This document shows positions 46,152-54,973 of a stretch of 64,000 nucleotides of DNA, piece after piece. This DNA comes from Fuerstiella marisgermanici (GTDB taxonomy: Bacteria > Planctomycetota > Planctomycetia > Planctomycetales > Planctomycetaceae), in the NCBI RefSeq assembly GCF_001983935.1, contig NZ_CP017641.1, positions 7,552,001 to 7,616,000 on the forward strand, in the 5' to 3' direction. Each line of letters opens with the position of its first letter. Positions within the stretch are counted from its first letter, which is position 1. Under the pieces are notes generated by a model. The model saw nothing but the letters and a program-made list of their open reading frames with translations, ran no database searches and had not been told where the DNA came from. The translations under genes were made by a program, and so were the position numbers.

Positions 46152-46829
46152 TCACTCTCGACGCTCTTCGCGCAGTGGTCTGATGTGATCGGGGACGTCC
46201 AGCTCGTTCATTTGTTTAAACGCAACATCGAATGATCCGCGATAGCCAAACAGGCGGCCCCATGTCCGATTAGTCACTTCAACCTGTATCCGAAACTTTT
46301 TGGCTTCATCGTCATACCACTCGCATACTTCAGCGACCCCGGAGAAGAACAGGGGAAAAGAAAAGGCAAGCCAGCCTTCATAAAACCGCTGCGCACCTGA
46401 CCGGATGCGTATGCCACCGCGATCATCAACGGAAACGTCCAGATCAACGGCAAGGTGCTGGTGTGAACCGAGGTAATCGACTATGCGCCCGCGGCTTTCG
46501 CTATAGATCATGTAGGCATCAAATCGGCGTCGTTTTCTGCTCTCGAACGTCCGAACCCAGGATACCGTTTCGCGACCAAAGCTGTCCAGGTAGGCGTAGT
46601 TCTCGATGGTGAAGGGAATGTTTGTTCCTGACTCGGGAAACATGATGCGTCGCCATGTTCCAATGTAGAGGAACGGAATGGTATAAAATCGGCCTCCCCA
46701 GATTTCGTCCATGATTCCTGAACCAATTGACGCGATCCTATCTTCGCTGCCGAAGCTAAAGCGTTCCTGGATCTTCGGGTGAAGGCGTTCAAAATCTGAG
46801 CCAAGAACTTGTTGGTAGATTGATGGCAT
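46152..46829 (-). CDS. DUF4166 domain protein
   Basis: A 225-residue protein of the DUF4166 type. The start at 46829 (MPSIYQQVLGSDFERLHPKI) is the usual N-terminus of this family; the frame upstream belongs to another gene in a different frame. Family-like blocks include FLYIGTWRRIMFPESGTNIP, FRIQVEVTNRTWGRLFGY and the beta-rich core SGAQRFYEGWLAFSFPL. No signal peptide is present. The start codon overlaps the stop of the upstream DoxX-like gene (TGATG), so the two are translationally coupled. Function is unknown. Confidence 0.88.
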   Translation of the reverse strand: MPSIYQQVLGSDFERLHPKIQERFSFGSEDRIASIGSGIMDEIWGGRFYTIPFLYIGTWRRIMFPESGTNIPFTIENYAYLDSFGRETVSWVRTFESRKRRRFDAYMIYSESRGRIVDYLGSHQHLAVDLDVSVDDRGGIRIRSGAQRFYEGWLAFSFPLFFSGVAEVCEWYDDEAKKFRIQVEVTNRTWGRLFGYRGSFDVAFKQMNELDVPDHIRPLREERRE

Positions 46830-47731
46830 CAGCCAACCTCCGGTTTTGCTCTCAAACATCGACCAGCGGACGGCAGGTCCTTCATCACGGCTAATCCGAT
46901 CAACGAGACCACCGCCACGAGCAGGTTTAGCGTAACTGGATTGAATGCTGCCGACAGAAAATCCGGTGAACTTAGTGCAACGGCAATCGTGGCCAGGATC
47001 ATCAATAGCACGGTAATCATGAGCGGCCAGCGACGTTTGCAGAAAAACAGCACTGCCCCTCCCCATACGATTTCAACGCAACCAATGATGGCAAGCATTG
47101 TTGGTGCAACACCGTCGGCAATCCCAGCGTCCGCCAGCATCTCCAATTCGTCCGGATGTCTTGCGATCAACTTGGGAATGAGCCCTTGGTAGATCCAGAC
47201 GGCTGCCAAAGTAATTCGACAGATGAAGTGAACAACCGTTCGCTGCATCGTCACTGCCGGGTCAATGTCCTTCTCGATCCACAACCGCAAGCGGTCAAAG
47301 CTCCAGGCGGTCGCCCAGCCCATTAGTGGGCGAAATACGAACCGATCGAAGATACGCCCCACCCAGCCGAATCGCGTCTGATAATCGTATCCAGTGATGA
47401 AGCGAACGCCATCGTCAACAGGAATGTACTGCCAGTATCCCGCGCCTTCCCGTATCAACGATTTGATGTCGTTCGACCAAAACCGAAGTGACGACGTGCG
47501 TCGTCCAGCGTCGTCGCGGCTACCAACGGTTTCGCCCTCACCGTCGACACAAAGACCGAATGCCATCCGTGTGGAGTAACGAAACCGCTGCGGTTGCGAC
47601 TCACTTGCGCGATGGAGGTAAGTGATTGATGTAAATCGGGCATCCCAGCGTTCATGCAATTCGGGGGTCTGCGTTTTTTTCCATAAGTCGTGCAACGAAC
47701 CTTGAACGAATGTTTCGACATAGATGCCCAT
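46829..47731 (-). CDS. SRPBCC/DoxX-like two-domain membrane protein
   Basis: A 300-residue protein that starts at ATG 47731 (MGIYVETFVQGSLHDLWKKT); a GTG at 47749 is the alternative. The first 150 residues look like a START/SRPBCC-type helix-grip domain (TQTPELHERWDARFTSITYL, WQYIPVDDGVRFITGYDY). The C-terminal half (about 165-295) has four hydrophobic helices of a DoxX-like domain (ICRITLAAVWIYQGLIPKLI, MLAIIGCVEIVWGGAVLFFC). The fusion of a ligand-binding fold with DoxX and the overlap with the DUF4166 gene suggest a conserved two-gene module, sometimes found in longer fused forms. Confidence 0.85.
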   Translation of the reverse strand: MGIYVETFVQGSLHDLWKKTQTPELHERWDARFTSITYLHRASESQPQRFRYSTRMAFGLCVDGEGETVGSRDDAGRRTSSLRFWSNDIKSLIREGAGYWQYIPVDDGVRFITGYDYQTRFGWVGRIFDRFVFRPLMGWATAWSFDRLRLWIEKDIDPAVTMQRTVVHFICRITLAAVWIYQGLIPKLIARHPDELEMLADAGIADGVAPTMLAIIGCVEIVWGGAVLFFCKRRWPLMITVLLMILATIAVALSSPDFLSAAFNPVTLNLLVAVVSLIGLAVMKDLPSAGRCLRAKPEVG

Positions 47732-48535
47732 GAGGCTCAGTCCGATCACTCAAAGCAATGGTCTATCAACGCAAGCTGAGGAGATAGAATAACCGTTTCT
47801 GCCATACAATCACAGCGGTCACCCTACGAACGATAGGCGCGGCCCATTCTGCTTCGGTGCGGAAGAGACAAACCTGCTGTAGTCACCTCCCGTCTTGGCA
47901 TAGTCCGGACTGTCCGGTTGCTTCGTTTACGCCGATTTTTACTGTCTCACTGAGAATGACAGTTATTGGGTGTTTGGCGGGCGAAACTCGAGTGAGCCTG
48001 GTATCTGCTGCCTTCGCCGTCTTGTCATTGTTGGTCGATCGAATACAAGCCGCAGCGATTTCTGTTGAGCCTTTTCTCAACCAGATTTGCCGCCGTTTTG
48101 TTCGCACGTACTACCGGGCGCGCTTTGCGAAACAGGTGGTGTTTTCGTTCCTTACGCTGTTCTTCACGGCAAATTTGGTGGCGGGCAGATTGTGTAAAGC
48201 CAGGTCGGCGTCGCTGGTGAATCTTTTGTGCGCGATCGGTTTGTGACGCATAACGTCGTTCACTGTGGCAGTCATCAGGAATCCGTCATCGGGAACTGGC
48301 CTTCATCGTCCGAAACGGCAGTTGTGCGGCCACAAGTCATAGAGATTCGCTGTAAGGCGAAGTGAGGGGGATATTTTTTGTCGAGAATAACGTCAATCGA
48401 AACACGATTCTGGCGCCTGTTTCTGAACCTGGAGACAGAATTGCGCCATAACAGCGTTCTCCTTGGGACTCAACGCTTTCGTGTAAATGCGGTTGCGAGT
48501 CACGCTGTGGCAGGTGGCAACTTCGGAGACCAGCA
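47732..48535. other. Intergenic region, no supported gene
   Basis: An 804-bp gap between divergent genes. The longest frame (47857-48246 plus, 129 codons) has a cysteine- and arginine-rich composition with no family signal, and the competing frames are shorter. I see nothing that would support a gene or RNA here. The right part must hold the promoter of the acyltransferase gene. Confidence 0.5.
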
Positions 48536-49804
48536 GTGACCGGTTCCAGTTCGATTTCGTGCGATCCTGAAGTCGCGGCGTGGCGGACTACGCCTGTGCA
48601 GGAGGCCTCAGGTAGCCTCAAAACGGTCACGACGACGCCGGTGGCAAGGATCTACTATCTCGATTGCATGCGAGGTTTCCTGATGATGCTTGGCGTAGTG
48701 CTGCACGCCGCAAACGTTTATGGGGTGCGTGGCACCTGGGAGATCCATGACGCGGCCGGAGTGCCAGCTTTCGACCTGCTGTCTGATTTGATTCGCTTGT
48801 TCCGAATGCCGAGCTTCTTCATCGTTGCCGGCTTCTTTGCATCGATGTCGCTGACCCAGCGTTCGGCAAGTCAGTTCCTTGCGGAGCGAGCGTGTCGGTT
48901 GCTGCCGCCATTCGTCTGCGTTTTCTGCACGCTGAACGTGCTGCAGCTTTGGTTGCAGGACGACGACTCGTGGTTCATTTTGAGTCGCAATGCATTTGTG
49001 TGGACGCGTCTGCCGGAACTTCTGCGCGAAGGGCGCGTGATTCAGCACCTTTGGTTCCTGATCGTCCTGATGTGGTACTGCGTGGCGACCGCGTTGTTTG
49101 CCGGCGTGCTGACAGGAAAACGGGAGCGGCACCTGCGGCAAAGTATTCCATTCGGTTTGCGGACTCTGCTTGGATGCATCTGCATCTCTGAAATCGGTGC
49201 GTCACTCCTGGTTCATGTCTGGGCTCCGTTGGGCGAATACATGCTCGGTGGACTGATCGCTCCCAGCTACCTGCTTCGATACTTACCCTATTTTCTGTTC
49301 GGGTTGTGGTTGGAGGCGAACCGATCCGAACTAGACTTATTCAGCCGACTCAGCATCCCGCGAATGTTCAGTCTTGCCGCGCTGTGGATCGGCAGTCAGC
49401 TGGTGCTTCCGAAGCTGCCATCGGGATGGAATCAAGGCGGCCAGCTGTTGGCAGGCGCTGTTTGTACGTGGCTGGCATGTCAGGTTTGTTTTTCGGTCTT
49501 CCGGTGGTTGTCTGATCGACCTCAACGCTGGGCTCGCTACCTCGCCGAGGCCTCGTATTCGGTTTACCTGTTCCACCACATTCTCATCGTGATACTTGCT
49601 CAGAATTTGCAACTGGTAGCGATTTCTGTCACTGCGAAGTTCGTGGTCGTCGTGATAGGAGCATTCCTCGGTTCCATCGCAATCCACGAAGGCTTGATTC
49701 GACACAATACCGCGCTGCTTCCACTACTGAATGGCCGGTTCACTCAACGGAAGAAGCCCGTGAAGGGCGAATTCGTCGCTCACACAACTTCGAATTCCAA
49801 ATAG
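48536..49804 (+). CDS. Acyltransferase family 3 membrane protein
   Basis: A 422-residue multi-pass membrane protein of the acyltransferase-3 family (OafB/OpgC-like), which transfers acyl groups to cell-surface sugars. The motif YLDCMRGFLMMLGVVLHAAN near residue 41 and RLFRMPSFFIVAGFFASMSL near 87 are diagnostic. About ten hydrophobic helices follow, ending with EASYSVYLFHHILIVILA. The GTG start at 48536 leaves a 35-residue polar N-terminal extension, so a later start is possible, although no better-placed ATG precedes the first helix. It stands alone. Substrate unknown. Confidence 0.9.
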   Translation: MTGSSSISCDPEVAAWRTTPVQEASGSLKTVTTTPVARIYYLDCMRGFLMMLGVVLHAANVYGVRGTWEIHDAAGVPAFDLLSDLIRLFRMPSFFIVAGFFASMSLTQRSASQFLAERACRLLPPFVCVFCTLNVLQLWLQDDDSWFILSRNAFVWTRLPELLREGRVIQHLWFLIVLMWYCVATALFAGVLTGKRERHLRQSIPFGLRTLLGCICISEIGASLLVHVWAPLGEYMLGGLIAPSYLLRYLPYFLFGLWLEANRSELDLFSRLSIPRMFSLAALWIGSQLVLPKLPSGWNQGGQLLAGAVCTWLACQVCFSVFRWLSDRPQRWARYLAEASYSVYLFHHILIVILAQNLQLVAISVTAKFVVVVIGAFLGSIAIHEGLIRHNTALLPLLNGRFTQRKKPVKGEFVAHTTSNSK

Positions 49805-49878
49805 CCACGATTGAAACACCGGCCGTCCTGGCTTCGTAGAGCAGACCCAATCCTCTGAGTCACGGCAGGCAGGCCACT

Positions 49879-51963
49879 TCATCGTGACTGCGGAATTGCC
49901 GGTCGCGGTGTCTGGGAAAGCAGTTTTAGTCCCGCTTGAGCTTTGGCATGCTGAGGTTCCAGATGCAGCACGGCCTCGAAATCGCGACGAGCCTCCTGGA
50001 CACGGCCGGCTTCGGCCAGCAGATATCCGCGGTTTAGTAGCGCATTAGTCAGCACCGGATCCAGAGCGAGTGCACGATCCAGCGGCTGCAAACATTCGGC
50101 CAGTGGTTTGTTCTGCAGGCGATATGCAAGAGCGAGTGCCGCGTAGGCTTCGGCGTCGTCGCGGAATGTCAGTTGTTGCCGCAACAATTGTTCGGCTTTT
50201 TTCGGCTGCTGCTGAAACAGGTACAGTCGGCTTAGCAGGGGATAGACTTCCAGCCAGTCGGGCACGTCGCTGACCAAACCTTCGTACAACCGAATTGCGC
50301 TCTGGTAATCCTTCCCCTGGTCGTAGGCAATCCCAAGCCGAAAACGAGCTTCCAGCCATTGCGAGTTGTGAGCAACAACAGGCCGCAACAATCGAACGGC
50401 GTCGGCACCGTTGCCTTCAGAAATTCGAACCGATGCCAGCCAGTACCTCATTTCCGGATCATCAGGTGCGCTGCTGAATGCTGTCTCCAGCAGCCTGCCT
50501 GCCTTCCGAAGCGCCGGTTGTTGAGGGCCCATCGTTTCGTGCAGCTGTATATAAGCGGCGGCGTGCGTGACCACATCAAGTTCATCACCCGGACGCAGGT
50601 CGATCAGTTCAACGTCAGCATTGGGAGACAGAATGCTGCCTTCCGGGATCTCATCGCGTGTGGGGCGCTGAATGCGATGATCTGTGAAAACCAGGTGCTG
50701 GCGTTCTCGGGTCGGCCGTTGAGGCATGTGACAGCGCACGCAACTGTTCTGAGTGTCCGAGTCCTGAGTGTTCGCGGCAGTCGCCGGTCGATGGCAGTCT
50801 GAGCCATCGTGACATGTTAAACACTTTTGATCGAAACTCGCGACGGGAGTGCGGTCTACGGTATCGTGAGCATCATGACACAGAATGCAGGTTAGACGAC
50901 CCTCACTTTGTGACCAACACGCACTCTGCAGCATCCTCGCGCCGTGACTGGCGACTCCCAACACATCTGAGTCGCCCGACTTCGCAAGGAAGTCGATTCG
51001 ATGGTCCCGCAGACGGTCGCCCGGCCGAAACGAAAACGCATCACAGCCGGGCCGAAACACGACCGCATCGCCCTGCAGGTGACACTGCAAACACACGTCG
51101 TTCGCCTGTTCAGGTTGCAGGCGGCCAGGGTTTACGATGGTGCGGTCTGTTGTCCTGCTTTGATCATCAGTACTCGGTTGTGAGGCAAGGCTGGATTGGA
51201 AGGCGACATGATCCTGTCCGGGGCCGTGACATTGTTCGCAAGATATGCCTGATTCAATGGGCACAGAAAACCGATCAACAACGGAATGCGTGGGCTGCGT
51301 TCGCCCGCCGTGGCACGCGATACATTCGCTCTGGACTGTGCGACTGAATCTTCGGTTGTGCAGTTCATAACCGGGACTCAACCCCCACTGCCCGTCATGC
51401 GCATACCACGCCAGCGGCAGTTGCGTGAGGTATCCGTTGTTTTCATGAGCCAAACCAAAAGCGTGTCGGCCAGATCCAATCCGAAAGCTGGCCGACATAT
51501 CGCGGTGCCAGTCCGATTTTTCCGGGTGAGTTTCGCGGATCCGAATGGTGGCATTACGTTGACTGGCGTCAGCGGACGCATTCAGGATCTGATAGGCAAA
51601 GGCATTTTCAGCGTCAGCGATCCTCACGTTTGAGTCAATAGCATCCATCACTGTGGAATCGACGGGCGCCCATGTCTGAGACATGCCGCTGTGCTGGTAG
51701 TGTTGCCAGACGTCTGAATGGCAGTTCACGCAGGCCGCGTTGCCAACAAAGCGATGGGCGTCATCGGCGACCACTCGGACGTGCCGTGACATAATGGCCT
51801 GGTCCGGTGAGCCGGAAACCGCGTCACGTGAACTAGCGTCCGAAGAATCAGTGGGCAATGAAAAAGACGCGTCCGGATTCTCATCCGGACGCGTCGTGAG
51901 ATAGGCCAACGCGCAGAGTACCGCAATCAGCAGCACTGCAATTGAAATGGATTTCGGAAACAT
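49879..51963 (-). CDS. Multihaem cytochrome c / TPR protein (seven CxxCH)
   Basis: A 694-residue exported or membrane-anchored protein. The N-terminal helix (MFPKSISIAVLLIAVLCALA) is an uncleaved anchor or signal. Seven CxxCH haem-binding motifs are visible: CVNCH at 78-82, then CIACH, CEQCH, CLQCH, CILCH, CLTCH and CVRCH at about residues 213, 240, 290, 358, 380 and 408. From about residue 450 on, the sequence is TPR repeats (KDYQSAIRLYEGLVSDVPDW, DRALALDPVLTNALLNRGYL). This is the multihaem-plus-TPR design common in Planctomycetes and Acidobacteria, probably an electron carrier or enzyme with a protein-binding domain. It is last in a four-gene operon, 14 nt after the small lipoprotein gene. 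Confidence 0.93.
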   Translation of the reverse strand: MFPKSISIAVLLIAVLCALAYLTTRPDENPDASFSLPTDSSDASSRDAVSGSPDQAIMSRHVRVVADDAHRFVGNAACVNCHSDVWQHYQHSGMSQTWAPVDSTVMDAIDSNVRIADAENAFAYQILNASADASQRNATIRIRETHPEKSDWHRDMSASFRIGSGRHAFGLAHENNGYLTQLPLAWYAHDGQWGLSPGYELHNRRFSRTVQSECIACHGGRTQPTHSVVDRFSVPIESGISCEQCHGPGQDHVAFQSSLASQPSTDDQSRTTDRTIVNPGRLQPEQANDVCLQCHLQGDAVVFRPGCDAFSFRPGDRLRDHRIDFLAKSGDSDVLGVASHGARMLQSACWSQSEGRLTCILCHDAHDTVDRTPVASFDQKCLTCHDGSDCHRPATAANTQDSDTQNSCVRCHMPQRPTRERQHLVFTDHRIQRPTRDEIPEGSILSPNADVELIDLRPGDELDVVTHAAAYIQLHETMGPQQPALRKAGRLLETAFSSAPDDPEMRYWLASVRISEGNGADAVRLLRPVVAHNSQWLEARFRLGIAYDQGKDYQSAIRLYEGLVSDVPDWLEVYPLLSRLYLFQQQPKKAEQLLRQQLTFRDDAEAYAALALAYRLQNKPLAECLQPLDRALALDPVLTNALLNRGYLLAEAGRVQEARRDFEAVLHLEPQHAKAQAGLKLLSQTPRPAIPQSR

Positions 51964-51977
51964 GTGGCTGACGGGAA

Positions 51978-52397
51978 TCAGGATTCCATTGGCAACGGTG
52001 CCGTATTGGAACCCGGTTTCACTTCAAACCGCAGTGGAGTGGTTTCCGGGCTGGCATACTTCTTCGGAACAGTTGATTCTTCCTGTTCCGAACCTGGAAG
52101 TGGCGGAGGACCGTCCGGATTGGAATCAAACACTTCCACCGTGACTTTATGCATTCCCAGTACTGCACCGTCTTTTAGTTCGTAGGTGGTGACCTCAAAC
52201 GTACCATCTTCCTTAATTTCGGCGAAGCCAGGGTTGCCTTCGCCGTCGGGATGAAACGTCACGGTCCCGCTCTTCAGCGGTTGTCCGTTGATTGTTGCCG
52301 TGCCCGACACCGGAGCTGTTTCGGGCAACACCTCCGACGATCCGCAGCCAGACATGACCAGGCTGCACACAGACAACGTAAATAACGAATATCGCAT
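51978..52397 (-). CDS. Small lipoprotein with carboxypeptidase-regulatory-like fold
   Basis: A 139-residue secreted lipoprotein. The ATG at 52397 begins MRYSLFTLSVCSLVMSGCGS, with a lipobox (LVMSGC) and the lipidated cysteine at about residue 18. The mature part is beta-rich (GTATINGQPLKSGTVTFHPD), typical of the transthyretin-like/carboxypeptidase-regulatory small lipoproteins that often accompany DUF1559 genes in Planctomycetes. It lies 54 nt after the DUF1559 gene and 14 nt before the multihaem gene. Role unknown; it is probably envelope-associated. Confidence 0.88.
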   Translation of the reverse strand: MRYSLFTLSVCSLVMSGCGSSEVLPETAPVSGTATINGQPLKSGTVTFHPDGEGNPGFAEIKEDGTFEVTTYELKDGAVLGMHKVTVEVFDSNPDGPPPLPGSEQEESTVPKKYASPETTPLRFEVKPGSNTAPLPMES

Positions 52398-52451
52398 GGG
52401 GCTTACATTCTTTCCGTAACAAGACAGATGGTTAAATCTCACGACAACGGC

Positions 52452-53360
52452 TTACGGTGTGTAGCCGCCAATCGGCAACCCATCACGATGGCGATCCAGT
52501 GCCTTGTAGGTATCAAAGTCCATGTTTTCACTTAAGAAGTGGACTGACCCGTCGGCGAATAGACCCTGCATTCCGCCAGTGTGCATACTGATAGCACCAT
52601 ATTTAACGCCACCCGCTTCTGTATTGTTTGGAACCGGCGCGGTGCGGCGAATCTGATTAATTGGATAGCGGTCCACGATCCAGACGCCATTGCCTGTCGC
52701 CCAGCTGCACCATGGCGAATAGCTTGGTGATCGTTCTCCCACGATCAGCGTGTTCGACAATCCATCGATGACGTCTCGAAATTTAACTTTCACGCTGGGG
52801 CTTCGTTCAAACACACCGTCCGGTGGATTGCTGTCAAACCAGTCTCCCTGGTAACCCATATAGCAGGTGACTCCGGCCGGGCCGCCGCTGTTACGTCCCC
52901 CGACAGCTGATGGAGCGGCGGGCCAGGCCCACCATGCAGCAAGGTCACTGCGGACTGCCTGAGTCGGGTCAGACGGACACAGCAGCATTGGCAAGGGCGT
53001 TTCAATCAGATCGCGGTTCGCGGGGCTGCCGGTGGTGTCAATGGTCTTTAGGTTGAAGTCCAGTTGAGAATACAGCGGTGCCTGATCGAAGTATGGCAGG
53101 CACATTGCAATCCAGCTAAAGCCGTTCGTCTGCGGTTGCAGGTTTCTGGCGTTCATGGGAAAGCAAAGCGCCGTGTCATGATAGTTGTGGATTGCCAGAC
53201 CAATCTGTTTCATGTTGTTCTTGCACTGAGTGCGTCGGGCGGCTTCGCGAGCCTGTTGCACGGCGGGCAGTAGCAAGGCGATCAGGATTGCAATGATCGC
53301 AATCACAACCAGAAGTTCAATCAAGGTGAAGCCGACTCGTCGGCGTCTGTAAAGTTTCAT
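52452..53360 (-). CDS. DUF1559 domain protein (type II pseudopilin-like)
   Basis: A 302-residue protein of the DUF1559 family, greatly expanded in Planctomycetes. The ATG at 53360 begins [20 protein letters not shown]. The [20 protein letters not shown] sequence is a canonical type-IV-pilin/pseudopilin leader (prepilin cleavage before Phe, Glu at +5). The following [20 protein letters not shown] and the C-terminal FADGSVHFL block are family signatures. Its neighbours are the LRR gene (34 nt upstream) and the small lipoprotein (54 nt downstream), the usual genomic company of this family. Function is unknown; assembly into a pilus-like or secretion structure is inferred from the leader. Confidence 0.96.
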   Translation of the reverse strand: MKLYRRRRVGFTLIELLVVIAIIAILIALLLPAVQQAREAARRTQCKNNMKQIGLAIHNYHDTALCFPMNARNLQPQTNGFSWIAMCLPYFDQAPLYSQLDFNLKTIDTTGSPANRDLIETPLPMLLCPSDPTQAVRSDLAAWWAWPAAPSAVGGRNSGGPAGVTCYMGYQGDWFDSNPPDGVFERSPSVKVKFRDVIDGLSNTLIVGERSPSYSPWCSWATGNGVWIVDRYPINQIRRTAPVPNNTEAGGVKYGAISMHTGGMQGLFADGSVHFLSENMDFDTYKALDRHRDGLPIGGYTP

Positions 53361-53394
53361 CGGTGGGACTCCAGAAGAAGGAACAGAAGGAACT

Positions 53395-54222
53395 TCAGAT
53401 GCCAGGACCGTTTTCGACCAGTTCAGCACCCTCAATATAACATGCCGGCAAAGCCGACCGTAAAGCAGAGACAGCTTCTTCAGTTACACTCGTATCGGCG
53501 AGTTTCAGGATTTCCAGGTTCGACAGCGATTGCAGATGCTGCAACCCGGCGTCTGTGACCTGCGAGTTGTTCAAGGTCAGTTCTTTCAAGGAATGAATTT
53601 GACCGATCGCTCGCAAGCCATCGTCGTCAACACCGGTTTGGTTCAGGAACAGCCGTTCCAGTGCAGGCAGTCGCTGCAAATGGACCATTCCCTTGCCAGT
53701 GACTGGAGTATCGTTGAGTGACAGAATTCCCAGGCTATGCAATGACTGCAAGGATTCCAGACCTGCGTCACCAACTTTGGTGTCTGATAGATGCAGGATG
53801 AACAGATCCGGCAGGTTGCTGAGATGCACCAACCCGGCGTCTGAAATGCCGGCGTTGCTAAGTTCCAGCTTTTGCAGCCCCTTGAGTCCGTCCAGAATCT
53901 GCAGATCATCGTCGGTTACATCGGGATTGCGCAGATAGATTTCCCGAACCTGTTGAGCGTAGTCGTCGCCGAACACGGTGCTGACGCCGGGCAGCGCGAC
54001 GGGTTCTGTTCGCACGATCCCGTTCAGTTTTCGCAGGCCGACCAGGGCTCTGTGATGAGCGAGCTGGCGGGGAACAAATACGATCCCAAGGATCAGCATG
54101 GCCGCCGGGAGAATCAGTAGTGTCCGCAACCGAAGATGAAACCACGCCAACTGTTTGGAATCTGGCGGTTGCTCTTCAGGGGCCAAATGAACGTCCGTCG
54201 AGTGTTCCTCGTGTCGTGTCAC
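53395..54222 (-). CDS. Membrane-anchored leucine-rich-repeat protein
   Basis: A 275-residue protein with an N-terminal transmembrane segment ([20 protein letters not shown] at about residues 32-51), followed by about six 24-residue leucine-rich repeats (residues about 100-262). The repeat pattern is L-x-x-L-x-L-x-x-T-x-V-T-D-A-G-L, of the planctomycete/cysteine-containing LRR subtype. The GTG start at 54222 has AGG seven nucleotides upstream. It is the first gene of the operon running through DUF1559, the lipoprotein and the multihaem protein. It is probably an extracytoplasmic protein-interaction module; the partner is unknown. Confidence 0.9.
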   Translation of the reverse strand: MTRHEEHSTDVHLAPEEQPPDSKQLAWFHLRLRTLLILPAAMLILGIVFVPRQLAHHRALVGLRKLNGIVRTEPVALPGVSTVFGDDYAQQVREIYLRNPDVTDDDLQILDGLKGLQKLELSNAGISDAGLVHLSNLPDLFILHLSDTKVGDAGLESLQSLHSLGILSLNDTPVTGKGMVHLQRLPALERLFLNQTGVDDDGLRAIGQIHSLKELTLNNSQVTDAGLQHLQSLSNLEILKLADTSVTEEAVSALRSALPACYIEGAELVENGPGI

Positions 54223-54973
54223 GCTGCAGCCTATTGCTCAGGGATCAGGACTCAAACTTTCAATTTTCTCGCCTGCATCGATTTATGTAGACCGATCTAT
54301 TGGAACGTAACCATTCTGTTCGTGGGAATCAAAACAATAAATGGTATTTTTTGTTGCATTTGGAAACAAAGTGGCGTGTTCGAAATGGCGGTTGTCCGAA
54401 TACCGGGCCATTAGATCCTTCGAGGTGTTCTCTGAAACGCAGACGGCGAGTGAGCTCGAACAGGCGCAAACTGACTTCAGCAAACGCAAATGGGACCGAG
54501 TCATGTGGCCTTGCTACTTGATGGAATCATTCTTCCCGCGTCGGTTACGCTGTGCTTCGGGAGAGTGAAGCACCCACAAACCAATTGCGTTCGGATTTGT
54601 TTGCCGTGTTGATCGAGCGTGGCGTTCGCAGTCAATGAATCATCGTATGAATCACTGGCGCCCGTCGTTGTTCTGGTTCACGAAACCCGCCGATGAATTA
54701 GGCGGCAGCAGACGCGACCAGGAGTGAACTCGTGCCTCGGTCAGCGGGTGCTCGCGTAGGCAGGAAGGACACGAAGCATGCGGTTCATCGGGATGGTCGA
54801 GTTTGGGCAGACGACCTCGCGTCTTTCGCCCGTTGTCTTTCTGTCGCTGACGGACGCGATGTTCTTACCGTGCGCAAGTGAGTCGTCGCAACCGCATTGT
54901 CACCGAGGAGTGAAGACTTCATACTACTTTCGGCCTGCGTCCATTTGAATTTCACTCTTCGAAAGAGGCGACT
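54223..54973. other. Intergenic region between divergent genes, no supported gene
   Basis: A 751-bp gap between the LRR operon (minus) and the beta-propeller gene (plus). Several short plus-strand frames exist (for example 54341-54568 and 54897-55127), but they look like random reading with unusual Trp/Cys/Arg content. No tRNA-like or riboswitch-like structure was found. It must hold the promoters for both operons. Confidence 0.5.

Noticed and set aside
46050-46235. Small plus-strand ORF of 61 codons at the 3' side of the DUF4166 gene
   Set aside because: It overlaps the DUF4166 C-terminus antisense, has no clear ribosome binding site and no recognisable features.
47857-48246. Plus-strand ORF of 129 codons in the 804-bp gap
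   Set aside because: The composition is Cys/Arg/Phe-rich, with no domain, signal or start support; competing frames have the same quality.
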